A stretch of DNA of 64,000 bases from DATARR01 sp036376245 (GTDB lineage Bacteria > Acidobacteriota > Thermoanaerobaculia > Multivoradales > UBA5704). Under the pieces are notes generated by a model. That model had not been told where the DNA came from. It saw nothing but the letters and a program-made list of their open reading frames with translations, and made no database searches. The stretch is taken from assembly GCA_036376245.1 (NCBI GenBank), contig DASVAS010000026.1, forward strand, positions 124,001-188,000, read 5' to 3'. The position numbers and the translations under genes are program-made. How positions within the stretch are numbered: the stretch's first letter is position 1; the number at the start of each line of letters is the position of its first letter. Of the stretch, positions 25,624-35,100 are shown piece after piece.

Positions 25624-26306
25624 ACTTCAATTGTCAAAGATCCCTGCGCGGGCGCCACACCGATGGCGACGCGCCATATTCATAACGCAAATATCTACAG
25701 GTTGAAGATCGGACCAAGTTCAGCGGTCTGATACGCGGGCAGGCAATTCCTGAGCGGTCATGATCCTTCTCCTGTCTTATTGATTGAGGGGGATTATCCC
25801 GATCCCTGATCCTCAACCGCGTCCTGACTATACGCATGGCTCTGAGTGGACGTCAAGATCCCACATACAGAAATCACCTCAAAAGATCAGCCGCCTCGTC
25901 TAAAAAATCATTTGCGAGGCCAAAAGACTTTTTGGGAAGAGGTAAAGATCTTTTGGCTCCACAAAAGGTCAATTGGAAGAAGTTAGCGATCAATAGGCGC
26001 CAGAAGAGCCTTGCGCACAGGCTCCAATTATATTTATACTCTTTCCTGGAGCTAGTCCCACAGAGAAAAGACCAGTTCCAGAGGCAAAAGCCTTTTTGGC
26101 GAAGCGCCAGACGCTTTTCCGGCGTTAAAAAGTCTTTTGGTTCTCCCTATTGGGCATTATCTCGGGGAATAGAGCTTTTCCCGAGCTTGAATATTTTTTG
26201 GTCGGAGGTATTGCCTTTTCCCTGGAGGATTCAGGGCAATTCCAGCTCCTAAAGGTTTTTTGCCGCGAGCCTGAGGGGTTGCGGTGCGATCTTTGACAGA
26301 CGAAGT
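25624..26306. repeat. AT-rich block with terminal inverted repeats and 21-bp periodic repeat
   Basis: About 680 bp, much lower in G+C than the rest of the window. Its ends are inverted copies, ACTTCAATTGTCAAAGATC at 25624-25642 and the reverse complement of ACTTCGTCTGTCAAAGATC at 26288-26306 (16 of 19 identical). Inside, between 25915 and 26270, a degenerate motif like AAAAGnCTTTTTGG recurs in register every 21 bp (for example 25934, 25955; 26098, 26119, 26140; 26180, 26201, 26221, 26241, 26262). One 138-codon frame (25836-26252) reads through it and shows heptad K-x-F repeats, but it has no ribosome binding site and I do not call it a gene. No tRNA or rRNA. Confidence 0.65.
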
Positions 26307-26349
26307 GCAACGCCGAGGCTCTCCGCTTGGGGAACGGAGGGCCTTGGCA

Positions 26350-26730
26350 TCATTTTGCGTATGGCTCTTCGATCACCAACCCTACGATAGTTCGATAGTG
26401 CTTTGAATTGAATGTGCAGAGCGTCGCCGCTCGGCCCAAGGCGCAGGCGGCAATCAGAGCATCCAAGAGTCCCAGGCGATGGGAAAGATGAAAAGACGCG
26501 AAGTCGGATAACGCACGAGCACAGTCGGCTTCAGTCGGCCAGACGACGGGGAGCGGTGCGACAAGCTTCAAAGCCTGGCGGACCTGCTGGGCGTTCTGTG
26601 CACCCTGAATCAACTCCATCACGACCAAGCCGGTGACGGAAGGCAACTCCGGCAGATCGCTGAACCAGGCGAGTGCTGGAGGATAGCCTCGTTGGATATC
26701 GATCAGAACATCCGTATCGAGCAGAAGCAT
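26350..26730 (-). CDS. PIN-domain toxin (VapC-like ribonuclease)
   Basis: 126 residues. Acidic site residues: D5/D7 in LLDTDVLID, E39 in VVMEL and D90 in GLLDALIAA; the fourth position reads TFNSKHY, with Asn where many VapC proteins have Asp. PIN toxins cleave tRNA or rRNA when freed from antitoxin. Its gene follows the antitoxin gene by 3 bp. Confidence 0.9.
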   Translation of the reverse strand: MLLLDTDVLIDIQRGYPPALAWFSDLPELPSVTGLVVMELIQGAQNAQQVRQALKLVAPLPVVWPTEADCARALSDFASFHLSHRLGLLDALIAACALGRAATLCTFNSKHYRTIVGLVIEEPYAK

Positions 26731-26733
26731 CCG

Positions 26734-26991
26734 TCAGGGACGCTCCCGCCTCTCGGCCTGCCGCCGGATCTCACGGGCATGGGCCTGACTGTCCGCGATG
26801 TCGGGCCGAGTCCCGACCAGTCCTTCCGCTTGCCAATAGGCCACCAGATCCGCGCCAGTCCTGGGCATGTCCGGCTTCTGACCTGTAGCGAGAAGGCGGA
26901 GAGCGTACTCAGAGAGGGAGAGACCCAACCGGGCCGCCTCGGTGGTCAGCTCATCCGCAAGTTTCGGAGGAAGGTTCAGCGTAATCGTCAT
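26734..26991 (-). CDS. Antitoxin of a VapBC-like pair
   Basis: 85 residues. The N-terminus TITLNLPPKLADELTTEA and LGLSLSEYALRLL looks like a ribbon-helix-helix domain; the C-terminal third (ADSQAHAREIRRQAERRERP) is basic and would wrap the toxin. Antitoxin-first order and a 3-bp gap to the PIN gene support the assignment. It probably autorepresses the operon; no operator is obvious. Confidence 0.82.
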   Translation of the reverse strand: MTITLNLPPKLADELTTEAARLGLSLSEYALRLLATGQKPDMPRTGADLVAYWQAEGLVGTRPDIADSQAHAREIRRQAERRERP

Positions 26992-27025
26992 GCACTATGG
27001 ATTCTCGCTCTTCCGCGACGGACAT

Positions 27026-29050
27026 TCAAGGTCCCACCCGCACTCCCACCGCCCTGTACAGCTCCGCCGAGTCGTAGAGCACCCCGTCCTTCACGGTGAG
27101 AACCACCTTGCGGATGTCGTGGATGTCGGCCGCGGGGTCGCCGTCGACCAGGATGAGGTCGGCGAGCTTGCCGGGGGCGATGGTGCCGAGGTCGCCATCC
27201 CGCTTCATCACCTGGGCGGCTCCCAGAGTGGCGATGCGCAGGACCTCGGGCGCCGGGATCCCCGCTTCCACGTACAGCTCCAGCTCCCGGTGCAGGGCGA
27301 AACCCGGCAGGGTGTCCGTGCCGGCGACGATCGTCGTGCCCTGTTTGTAGAGGGCCTGCACCAGGGCCAGCATGTTGCGGAAGGAGTCGCGGAAGCGCGG
27401 GGCGCTCTCCTGGATTCCGGGCAGGCCGGCGCCGAAAAGAGAGCGCCGGGCCAGCGGCGGAAAACGCTCGGCGTATCCGGTCATGCTGGGCAGGATCTCG
27501 CCGGCGCGGCCCAGGAACCGGTCCTCGAACAGGTTCAGCGTGGGATCGACCACAATGTGCTTCTCATCCAGCAGCCGCAGGAAGGCGCGGACGGGCTCGG
27601 ACCGGAGGTCGATCTCCGCTCCCTTCTGCGCCACGGCCGACATGCGGTCCGGCGTGCGGGTGTCCACCCCGTCGATGAAGTTCAGGAAGAGGAAGTTGGC
27701 GTGCTGGAGCTCGTCGAAGCCCTCCCGCACGGCCTGCTCGGCCTTCATGCCGCCGGGAACGTGTCCGGAGACGCGCAGGCCCCGGGCGTGGGCGCGGGCG
27801 ACGACGGCCGGCACCAGCTCGGGCTTGAGGGAGCTGTAGATCTTGATCTGGACGTAGCCGGCGTCGGCGTAGCGGTCCACCCAGGCGCGGGCCTCCTCCT
27901 CCGTGCTCGCCAGGACGTTGGTGGGCGCCGCCAGCGGACCGGGACCTTCGATGACGCCCGCCAGGATCACCCGCGGACCGATCGCCTCGCCGGAATCCCA
28001 CAGGCGCTTCAGGGTGAGGAGCACGTTCTGGTCGTTGCCGAGGTCGCGCCCGGTGGTCACGCCCGCCGCGAGATCGAGGATGCCGTAATCCTGGGTGAAG
28101 TGCTGGTGCATGTCCCAGAGGCCGGGAAGCAGCGTCTTGCCCCGGGCTTCGACGATCTCGGCGCCTTCAGGAATCGCGACCTTCCCGTCCGGCCCCACGG
28201 CCTGGATCTTGTTGCCCGCGACGACGACCGTCATTCCGGGCCGGACCGTCTTCGTCTCCGGATCGAACAACCGGGCGCCACGGACCACGAAGCCGTGCGC
28301 CGGCCGGCGGGCCAGCCGCGAGGCGAGGCTCTTCTGCCAGGCGATCATGGCTTCGTTGTGGCGGCGGATCAGCTCGGGAAACTCGGTCTCCCATCCCTCG
28401 CGGATGGCGCCGCCGAAGCCGTCGAAACGGGCGAAGAAGAAGCCCTTCTCCATCCACAGGAAAACGGGGGTGTAGTTGAGGCCGTGGACGGCGTACAGGT
28501 CGACCGTCACGGCGCGGTCGCCGGTCCCGATCCGGACGGGATCGCCGATCTTCTCGAGCCGCGCCTCGCCCTCCGGCAGCAGGGGAAGGCGTCCCTCCGG
28601 GACCTGGAGCAGCGCGGTCGCCAGCAGGCCGACCTCCTGGACGCCCTGGAGGCTCAGATAGAAAGCGGGACCGTCGAGCTTCCGCGCGCCCCGCTCCAGG
28701 GCGTTCCGCCAGTAGGCCCGGTCGCCCTTGCGCTCGAACCGCTCCTCGACGGGGTTTCCCCAGTAGTCGTTGCCGGTGATTTCGACGCCCTGCGGCACCG
28801 AGCGGCTGTCCAGCAGGATGCGGGAGGTGAGCTTCTGCCCCCGTCCGCGATCATTCACTTCATAGTTGAGAACGCTCCAGCCATCCGGCCCGACCCGGTA
28901 GGTCAGCAGGCCCGCCTTCCGCGTGGCGAAGAAGATGGTGAAGCGACGCTCCTCACCGGGAGCGGGCATCTCCGGCGCTGGCGGCGCCGAAGCACTGACG
29001 ACGGAACAGAGACACAACCATCCTAAGAGCGCGCACCGGAAGGCCCTCAT
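27026..29050 (-). CDS. Exported amidohydrolase family protein, copy A
   Basis: 674 residues from an ATG with GGGAGG eight bases upstream. Signal peptide at 1-22. Residues about 25-255 form a beta-rich N-terminal region; from about 275 the amidohydrolase domain begins (FVVRGARLFDPETK), with GLWDMHQHF as the metal motif (H-x-H), SGHVPGG and ELQHANF as further His ligands and AGTDTLPGFALHRELE with the catalytic Asp. The end (PGKLADLILVDGDPAADI) is typical of imidazolonepropionase-like enzymes. It probably hydrolyses peptides or cyclic amides outside the cytoplasm. A paralogue follows upstream in the genome at 29284-31284. Confidence 0.9.
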   Translation of the reverse strand: MRAFRCALLGWLCLCSVVSASAPPAPEMPAPGEERRFTIFFATRKAGLLTYRVGPDGWSVLNYEVNDRGRGQKLTSRILLDSRSVPQGVEITGNDYWGNPVEERFERKGDRAYWRNALERGARKLDGPAFYLSLQGVQEVGLLATALLQVPEGRLPLLPEGEARLEKIGDPVRIGTGDRAVTVDLYAVHGLNYTPVFLWMEKGFFFARFDGFGGAIREGWETEFPELIRRHNEAMIAWQKSLASRLARRPAHGFVVRGARLFDPETKTVRPGMTVVVAGNKIQAVGPDGKVAIPEGAEIVEARGKTLLPGLWDMHQHFTQDYGILDLAAGVTTGRDLGNDQNVLLTLKRLWDSGEAIGPRVILAGVIEGPGPLAAPTNVLASTEEEARAWVDRYADAGYVQIKIYSSLKPELVPAVVARAHARGLRVSGHVPGGMKAEQAVREGFDELQHANFLFLNFIDGVDTRTPDRMSAVAQKGAEIDLRSEPVRAFLRLLDEKHIVVDPTLNLFEDRFLGRAGEILPSMTGYAERFPPLARRSLFGAGLPGIQESAPRFRDSFRNMLALVQALYKQGTTIVAGTDTLPGFALHRELELYVEAGIPAPEVLRIATLGAAQVMKRDGDLGTIAPGKLADLILVDGDPAADIHDIRKVVLTVKDGVLYDSAELYRAVGVRVGP

Positions 29051-29139
29051 GGATTCCTCCCTAGAAACAAGAGAAGACTGCAAAAAGTGGCAGGATTCTC
29101 TCTCAGAGCGATAGAAGAAGCAAGAGAGGACCCTCACCG

Positions 29140-29262
29140 GAAGGGACCTAAAGGACATAAACGACCTAAAGGACCCAAAGGACCAAACAGGAAGCTTCCG
29201 TCCTTGTCAGTCCTTTATGTCCCTTAGGTCCTTTATGTCCTTTAGGTCCTTCTGTCCTATCC
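29140..29262. repeat. AAGGAC tandem hairpin, locus 2
   Basis: Left half has repeats of AAAGGACCT/AAAGGACAT; right half has the inverse (TCCTTTATG, CCTTTAGGT). They can pair into a single long hairpin between the two amidohydrolase genes. On the minus strand it would lie in the leader of copy A or after copy B. Confidence 0.8.
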
Positions 29263-29283
29263 CTCTCTCCTATGGAGGAGCGC

Positions 29284-31284
29284 CTACTCCGCCGGCTTCA
29301 CCCCTATCGCCCGGTCGATCTCCGCCGGGTCGAACATCACGCCGTCCTTGACCGTCAGAACCACGCGGCGGACGTCGGAGATGCGGGACGCGGGGTCGCC
29401 GTCCACCAGGATCATGTCGGCGAGCTTGCCCGGGGCGATGGAGCCCAGCTCCTTGTCCTTCTTCATCACCCGGGCGGAGCCGAGGGTGGCGATGCGCAGG
29501 ATGTCGGGCGCGGAGATGCCCGCCTGGGCGTACAGCTCCAGCTCCCGGTGGAGCGAGAAGCCGGCCAGGGCGTCGGTGCCGGGGACGATCGTCACGCCGG
29601 CCTTGTGGAGAGCGCCGACGAGATCGATCATCTTGCGGTAGGAGTCGCGGTAGAGCTGTACCTTCTCGCCCTCGGGGTTGAGGCCGCCGGAGTAGAGGCC
29701 GCGGCGGACCGTGGGCGGGAAGCGGTCGGCCACGGCGGCGAGGCTGGGCTCGACCTCGCCGGCCTTCCCCGTGTACATCCCTTCGAAGGTGACCAGGGTC
29801 GGGTCCCAGACCGTGCCGCGCTCCTTGAGCAGGGCGATGAAGCTCTTGACCCGCTCCGAATTCAGGTCCAATCCGGCCGCCTGGTCCCCCACCTCGGTGA
29901 AGCGGGCCGGCGTGCGGGTGTCGATCTTGGGATCGAGGAAGTTGAGGACCAGGAAGTTGGCATGCTGGATCTCGTCGAAGCCGGCGCGCACCGCCTGTTC
30001 CGCCGACATGCCGTTGGGGATGTGGCCGGAGACCCGCATCCCTTTCTCGTGCGCCCGCTTGACGATCGGCGCCACGAGCTTGGTGTCCAGGGAGCTGTAG
30101 AGCTTCACCTGCACGTAGCCGAGCTCGGCGTAGCGGTCCACGGCCTGGAGGGCTTCCTCCTCCGTATCCACCAGGACCTTGGTGGGGCCGGCGTACGGGC
30201 CGGGGCCGTCGATGAAGCCGGCCATGAGGACGCGGGGGCCGATCTTCGCGCCGGAATCCCAATCCCGCCGGAATTCCTGGAGCTTGTCGATGTCGTTGGC
30301 GAGATCGCGGATGGTGGTCACGCCGGCCTGGAGATGGAGCATCCCGTCGTCGTCGCTCAGGTGCGTGTGCATGTCCCACAGGCCGGGGATGAGCGTCTTG
30401 CCCTTGGCGTCGACGACCTCGATCCCCGCGGGCACCTTGACCTCGGCGTCCGGTCCGACGGCCTGGATCTTGTTGCCGGAGACGACGACGGTGGTGCCGG
30501 GCTTGACCTTGCCGGTCTCCGCGTCGAACAGCCGGGCGTTGCGGATGGCGAGGCCGCCTCCCTTGGGCTTGTGGGCGAGCTTCGCCGCCAGGTCCTTGTA
30601 GCGCTTCCCGGCGATCTCCTCCTGAGCCGTGGTGAGCGCCGGGACCGCGTCGTCCCAGCCGTCCAGGATCAACACCGGCCAGCCGAAAATCCCCGCGAAG
30701 AGGTTGCGGTCGTCGTCGAGCCAGAGGTAGAACGGGGTGAAGCCGAGGCCGCTGATGGCGTAGAGGTGGACGGCCCGGGTCCGCTCGCCCGCCTTGGCCT
30801 GGGCCGAGGTGATCTTCTCGATGCGGGCCTCGCCGGACGGCAGCAGAGAAACGCGGCCGTCGGGACTGGCGAGCAGCGCCCTGGCCAGCAGCTCGATTTC
30901 GTGGGGCGCGCCGTTCAGGCTCAGGTAGAAGCCCTGCCCTTTGACGTCGACATCCCCCTTCTCGGAGGAATTCTTCCAGGACGCCCGGGCGCCCTCGCGC
31001 TTGAAGTGCTCCTCGACGGGATTCTTCCAGTAGTCGTGGCCGGTGATGTCGAGGGAGGCGGGGTAACCCTTCTCGTCGAGGCGGACGCGGCTGGTGGTCT
31101 TGGGACCGCGCCCGCGGTCGTTGAACTCGAAGTCATAGACCCGGGTGCCGTCCGGCTCGACCCGCGTCACGGCGGCGCCGGCCGGCTTCCCGGAGAGGGA
31201 GAAGGAGTATTTGACCTCCTGGGCCGAAGCCGCGGCGGTGATGGTCAGAGCGAGAACGGCGGACAGGAGCGGAGATCTCGGCAT
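29284..31284 (-). CDS. Exported amidohydrolase family protein, copy B
   Basis: 666 residues, ATG preceded by GGAGG. Signal peptide at 1-21 (ITAAASAQ). Same two-part plan as copy A: a beta-rich region, then an amidohydrolase barrel starting IRNARLFDAETG, with GLWDMHTHL (H-x-H), SGHIPNG, EIQHANF and PGTDALAGFSLHRELE. Relative to copy A, the metal motif is HTH rather than HQH. The two genes are clear tandem paralogues and probably act on related substrates. Upstream lies the LEA14-like lipoprotein gene in the same orientation. Confidence 0.92.
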   Translation of the reverse strand: MPRSPLLSAVLALTITAAASAQEVKYSFSLSGKPAGAAVTRVEPDGTRVYDFEFNDRGRGPKTTSRVRLDEKGYPASLDITGHDYWKNPVEEHFKREGARASWKNSSEKGDVDVKGQGFYLSLNGAPHEIELLARALLASPDGRVSLLPSGEARIEKITSAQAKAGERTRAVHLYAISGLGFTPFYLWLDDDRNLFAGIFGWPVLILDGWDDAVPALTTAQEEIAGKRYKDLAAKLAHKPKGGGLAIRNARLFDAETGKVKPGTTVVVSGNKIQAVGPDAEVKVPAGIEVVDAKGKTLIPGLWDMHTHLSDDDGMLHLQAGVTTIRDLANDIDKLQEFRRDWDSGAKIGPRVLMAGFIDGPGPYAGPTKVLVDTEEEALQAVDRYAELGYVQVKLYSSLDTKLVAPIVKRAHEKGMRVSGHIPNGMSAEQAVRAGFDEIQHANFLVLNFLDPKIDTRTPARFTEVGDQAAGLDLNSERVKSFIALLKERGTVWDPTLVTFEGMYTGKAGEVEPSLAAVADRFPPTVRRGLYSGGLNPEGEKVQLYRDSYRKMIDLVGALHKAGVTIVPGTDALAGFSLHRELELYAQAGISAPDILRIATLGSARVMKKDKELGSIAPGKLADMILVDGDPASRISDVRRVVLTVKDGVMFDPAEIDRAIGVKPAE

Positions 31285-31346
31285 GGGGGAATCCTCCAGG
31301 GCTCGTGATTATACGAAGGAGGATTCCCCGGGTTTGCCGGGGAAAG

Positions 31347-31868
31347 TTACCGCCGGCCGTAGCGGTCCAGGGCGTCCCGCAGCCGGTCGATGGGGATCTC
31401 GCCCCGCTGGGTCACCGGCACCGTGACCGAGCCCAGGACGGGGACGTCGAAGCGGAAGTCGGCGTCCAGCGCGTAGTCCGGGCTGCCACGCCGGCCCTCG
31501 AAGCTGCGGATGACGCGATAGACGTCCGCGAACTTGATGCTCACCGGCAGCTCGATCCTGCTGCGGCCGTTGGCCTCGATGCGGGTCCGCTGGGGGCGGC
31601 TGCCGTCGAGCAGGCGCTCGTCGTTGAGGCTCAGGGTGTAGCCGATGCCGTCCAGCACCAGGGCGACGGCGTTGGGGTTGTCCACCCGGAACTCGAAGAG
31701 CAGGTCGGCCCCGGTCAGGGTGGTGCCGAGCAGCTTGACGTCGGTGATGTCCACCTCGGGCTCGACCACGTTGGCGAGGCCGCCGAGGGTGGTGCAGGCG
31801 CTGACGCTCAGCGCCAGGGAAAGCGCGACGGCGAGGAAGCCGGCCGCGCGGAATGCTCGATGAGTCAT
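31347..31868 (-). CDS. LEA type 2 (WHy domain) lipoprotein
   Basis: 173 residues from an ATG with AAGGAG upstream. The signal sequence ends at SVSAC, a plausible lipobox (Cys about 25). The rest is one WHy/LEA14 domain: VDITDVKLLGTTLTGADLLFEFRVDNPNAVAL, here cited in part (FEFRVDNPNAVAL), then SLNDERLLDG and RIELPVSIKFADV. LEA14-like proteins are linked to desiccation and stress tolerance. Possibly cotranscribed with amidohydrolase copy B, 62 bp downstream. Confidence 0.85.
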   Translation of the reverse strand: MTHRAFRAAGFLAVALSLALSVSACTTLGGLANVVEPEVDITDVKLLGTTLTGADLLFEFRVDNPNAVALVLDGIGYTLSLNDERLLDGSRPQRTRIEANGRSRIELPVSIKFADVYRVIRSFEGRRGSPDYALDADFRFDVPVLGSVTVPVTQRGEIPIDRLRDALDRYGRR

Positions 31869-31960
31869 CTCCGGCTCCTTTCCAGAACGAGGCGCGACGG
31901 CCTCCAGGGGATGCATAGGGCAAGATCTGTGCCGGTTCAGGGTGACAGGTGCCAGGCGGG

Positions 31961-32151
31961 GCGGGGTGCCCTCCGAATCCTCACCCCCTGGCCCCCTCTC
32001 CTGACCCCTCCCGCCCTCCCTCCCCAGGAGAGGGGGAACGATGAGTCAACGATATTGCTTTCATGTCGAGGAATGGGTGGGGGCGCCCTCTCCCGGTGAG
32101 GGAGGGCGGGAGGGGTCGGGAGAGGGTCGGGGTGAGGTTTCGAAGGGCAGA
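31961..32151. repeat. Long palindromic repeat, CCCTCTCCC family, locus 2
   Basis: Left arm has CCCTCTCCTGACCCCTCCCG followed by CCCTCCCTCCCC; the right arm (32086-32146) is its inverse with a few mismatches. It fills most of the 303-bp gap between the lipoprotein start and the helicase stop. I see nothing else there. Confidence 0.85.
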
Positions 32152-32171
32152 CCGTCCCCCTTGGAGGACGA

Positions 32172-35100
32172 TCACCACTCGACGCACAGCTTCAGCTTCA
32201 CGTCCCGTTTCTTGTCGCGGTAGAAGAGGCAGCCTTCGCGCCGGCCGTGGAGGTAGAGGTCGCGGAGGATCTCGACGTCCTTGCGGCAGTACTGCTCGAC
32301 AAGGTCGAGCCGCCCCTGGCGCACCCATTCGAGGGATTGGAGACCGTCCGCGGACTTGCCCGCGCCGAGGGTCTCCTGGGCGAGGTGTCCCATGCCGACG
32401 CGGAAGCCCAGCCGCGAGGTCACGTCCTCCAGGAGATCGAAGGTGGGCAGAAGGCGGCTGTAGTCCTCCCCCGTGTAGCCGGCCAGGACGCGATAGTCGA
32501 ATCTACGGATGTTGTAGCCGATCACCAGGGTCGCGGAACGCAGGATGTCGATCAGGTCCCGCACCTGGGGCTCGAAGAAGACCTCGAAGCGCCCCTCCTC
32601 CAACAGGCAGGCGACGCCGATCGCGACGCCCATGCGATGGGCCTTGTCCCAGCCGCCAACGTCGGCGGCGGAGCGGATGGTCTCCAGGTCGAAGAGGACG
32701 GTCCGGGGCTCCCCTGTCCCCACCCGCGCCCGGCCGTTCGAGGAGGATGTGTCGCGGAAGAGGAGCATCGGCTCGGGACGGATCGGAGCAACAGGAATAG
32801 CTTCCCTGCCCTCCCGAAGAGCCTGATGGCGAGAGGCAGGGGATTCTTGACGGACTTGCCCTTCCCCCTCTCCCGGTGAGGGAGGGAGGGAGGGGTCGGG
32901 AGAGGGGGTCAGGGGGTGAGGGCTCGGGAAGGGGGCCAACGCCTCGATCTCCGCCGCCAGATTGACCTTCACCGCCTCCCCCCACGCCACCGCCGGCTCC
33001 TCCAGCCCCAGCAGCAATCTCAGCGTCCGCGCCGCGCCCGACTTGTCCAGCGGCCGGTTGCCGTTGCCGCACTTGGGGGACTGCACGCAGGACGGGCAGC
33101 CGCTCTCGCAGACGCAGCCCTCGAGCAGCGCCAGCACGCGCCCGAGGAGATCCTTCAGGTCCTCGAAGCCGCGGGCGGCGATCCCCACGCCCCCGGGATG
33201 GCCGTCGTAGATGAACACGGCGCCGGTCCCGATCTGTGGGTGCAGGGGGTAGGAGATACCGCCGATGTCCCCGCGGTCGCAGAGGGCGAGGATGGGGAAC
33301 AGCGAGATCCCGGCGTGCTCCGAGGCGTGCAGCGAGCCCAGGAAGTGCTCGCCCAGGCGGCGCAGCGTCTCCTCGACGGCCTTCGGCGCCGCCCACCAGA
33401 GCCCCACCGTCTCGAACTCCACCGGCGGCAGGTCGAGCGGCGTCTGGTCGATCGTTTCTTGCCCAAAAATGCGCTTGCGCTCGAAGCCCACCACCCGCTC
33501 GGTGACCTTGAGGCGGCCGAGCCAGGCCTGGAGGGGACCGTCGGTCTTCTCCTCCAGCACCTCCAGGATCTCGGTCTCCTTCTCGGTCAGCGGCGTCGTG
33601 AAGTAGTCGAGGTCGGCGAGCTTGGCCTGCACCCGCCGCTCCTCGCGCTCCAGGGCCTCGACCAGGAACTGCCGCCCGGCGTGGAGGTAGACCGCCCCGG
33701 GATGGCACTCGTGGAGCACCCGCACGCCGTCCACCGTGCCGATGGTCCGGCCGTTGGACAGGATGGCGAAGGTCTCCCCCGAGCCGCGCAGGTTGACGTG
33801 GCGCTGGGGCCGGCGGCGGAGGCAGAAGATCTCGTCGCCCTCGGCGGCTGAGAGCAGGTGCCCCTGGCGTAAAAGCTTCTCCACCCGCGCCTCGTGGCGT
33901 CCCACGTATTCGCGGTCGTCGGCGCCGAGAGGCATCTCGGCGGCGGCGCAGACGAGGTGGGCGCGGGAGACGGGATCGTTGACCGGATCGACGATCAGCC
34001 GCTCGCAGGGGCGCTCCAGGAACTCCTGGGGATGGTCGAGGAAGTACTGGTCCAGCGCGTCCGGCAGGGCCACCATGGCGGTGATGGACTCGCGGCCGGC
34101 GCGCCCCACCCGCCCGGAGCGCTGCCAGGTGGCCATCATGCTGCCGGGATAGCCGACCAGGATGCAGGCGTCGAGGCCGCCGACGTCGATGCCCATCTCC
34201 AGCGCCGAGGTGGAGATCACCCCTTCCAGCCGCCCCTCGAACAGGGCGCGCTCGATCGACCGCCGCTCCTCGGGGAGGAAGCCGGCGCGGTAGCTCGCCA
34301 CCCGCTTCGCCAGCGCGGGGTCCTGCCGCCGCAGCCAGGAGTAGAGCAGCTCGGTGATGCGGCGGGCCTTGGTGAAGACGATGGTCTTGAGCCCCGCGTT
34401 GACCAGCCGCACGAAGAGCTGGAGGGCGGTCGTGTAGGGGCTCGCGTTGGGCCGGAAGAGCAGCAGGTGCCGTCCCTCGCGCGGCGCGCCCGACTCGGCG
34501 ATCCAGTGGAATTTCTGCCCGGTGAGGGTCTCGGCGAACTCCCCGGCGTTGGCGGCGGTCGCCGAGGAGGCGATCAGCGTGGGATTCCCCCCCACGGAGC
34601 GGCAGAGCCGGAGGAAACGCTGGAGGACGTGGTGGAAGTGGCTGCCGAAGATCCCCCGGTAGGTGTGCAGCTCGTCGAGGACGATCCAGCGCAGGTCGGC
34701 CAGGAACGGCCCCCAGGCGGTCCAGTGGCCGAGGACGCCCATGTGGAGCATGTCCGGGTTGGAGATCACCACCCGGGGGAAGTTCTTGCGGATGGCCGTG
34801 CGCTTGGCCGTCGGGGTGTCGCCGTCGTAGATCTCGCATCCCGCGATGTCCGGCGGCAGTCCCGCCTCCTGGGCGAGCTTGGCGAACTTGCCCCGCTGGT
34901 CCTGACCCAGGGCCTTCAGGGGAAAGAGGAAGAGGGCGTGCCCCGGGCCGCCCCGCGCCGCCTCTTCCAGGACCGGCGCCTGGAAGATCAGCGACTTGCC
35001 GGACGCCGTGGGGGTGGTGACCAGCACGTTCTCCCCCCGCCGCGCCGCCGCGATCCCCTCCGCCTGATGGCTCCACAGCCGCGGCACGCCGCCTCGTCCG

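Noticed and set aside
25836..26252. 138-codon frame in the AT-rich block
   Set aside because: No ribosome binding site, and its repeats follow the 21-bp DNA period. It may be a remnant, so it is described as a repeat rather than as a gene.
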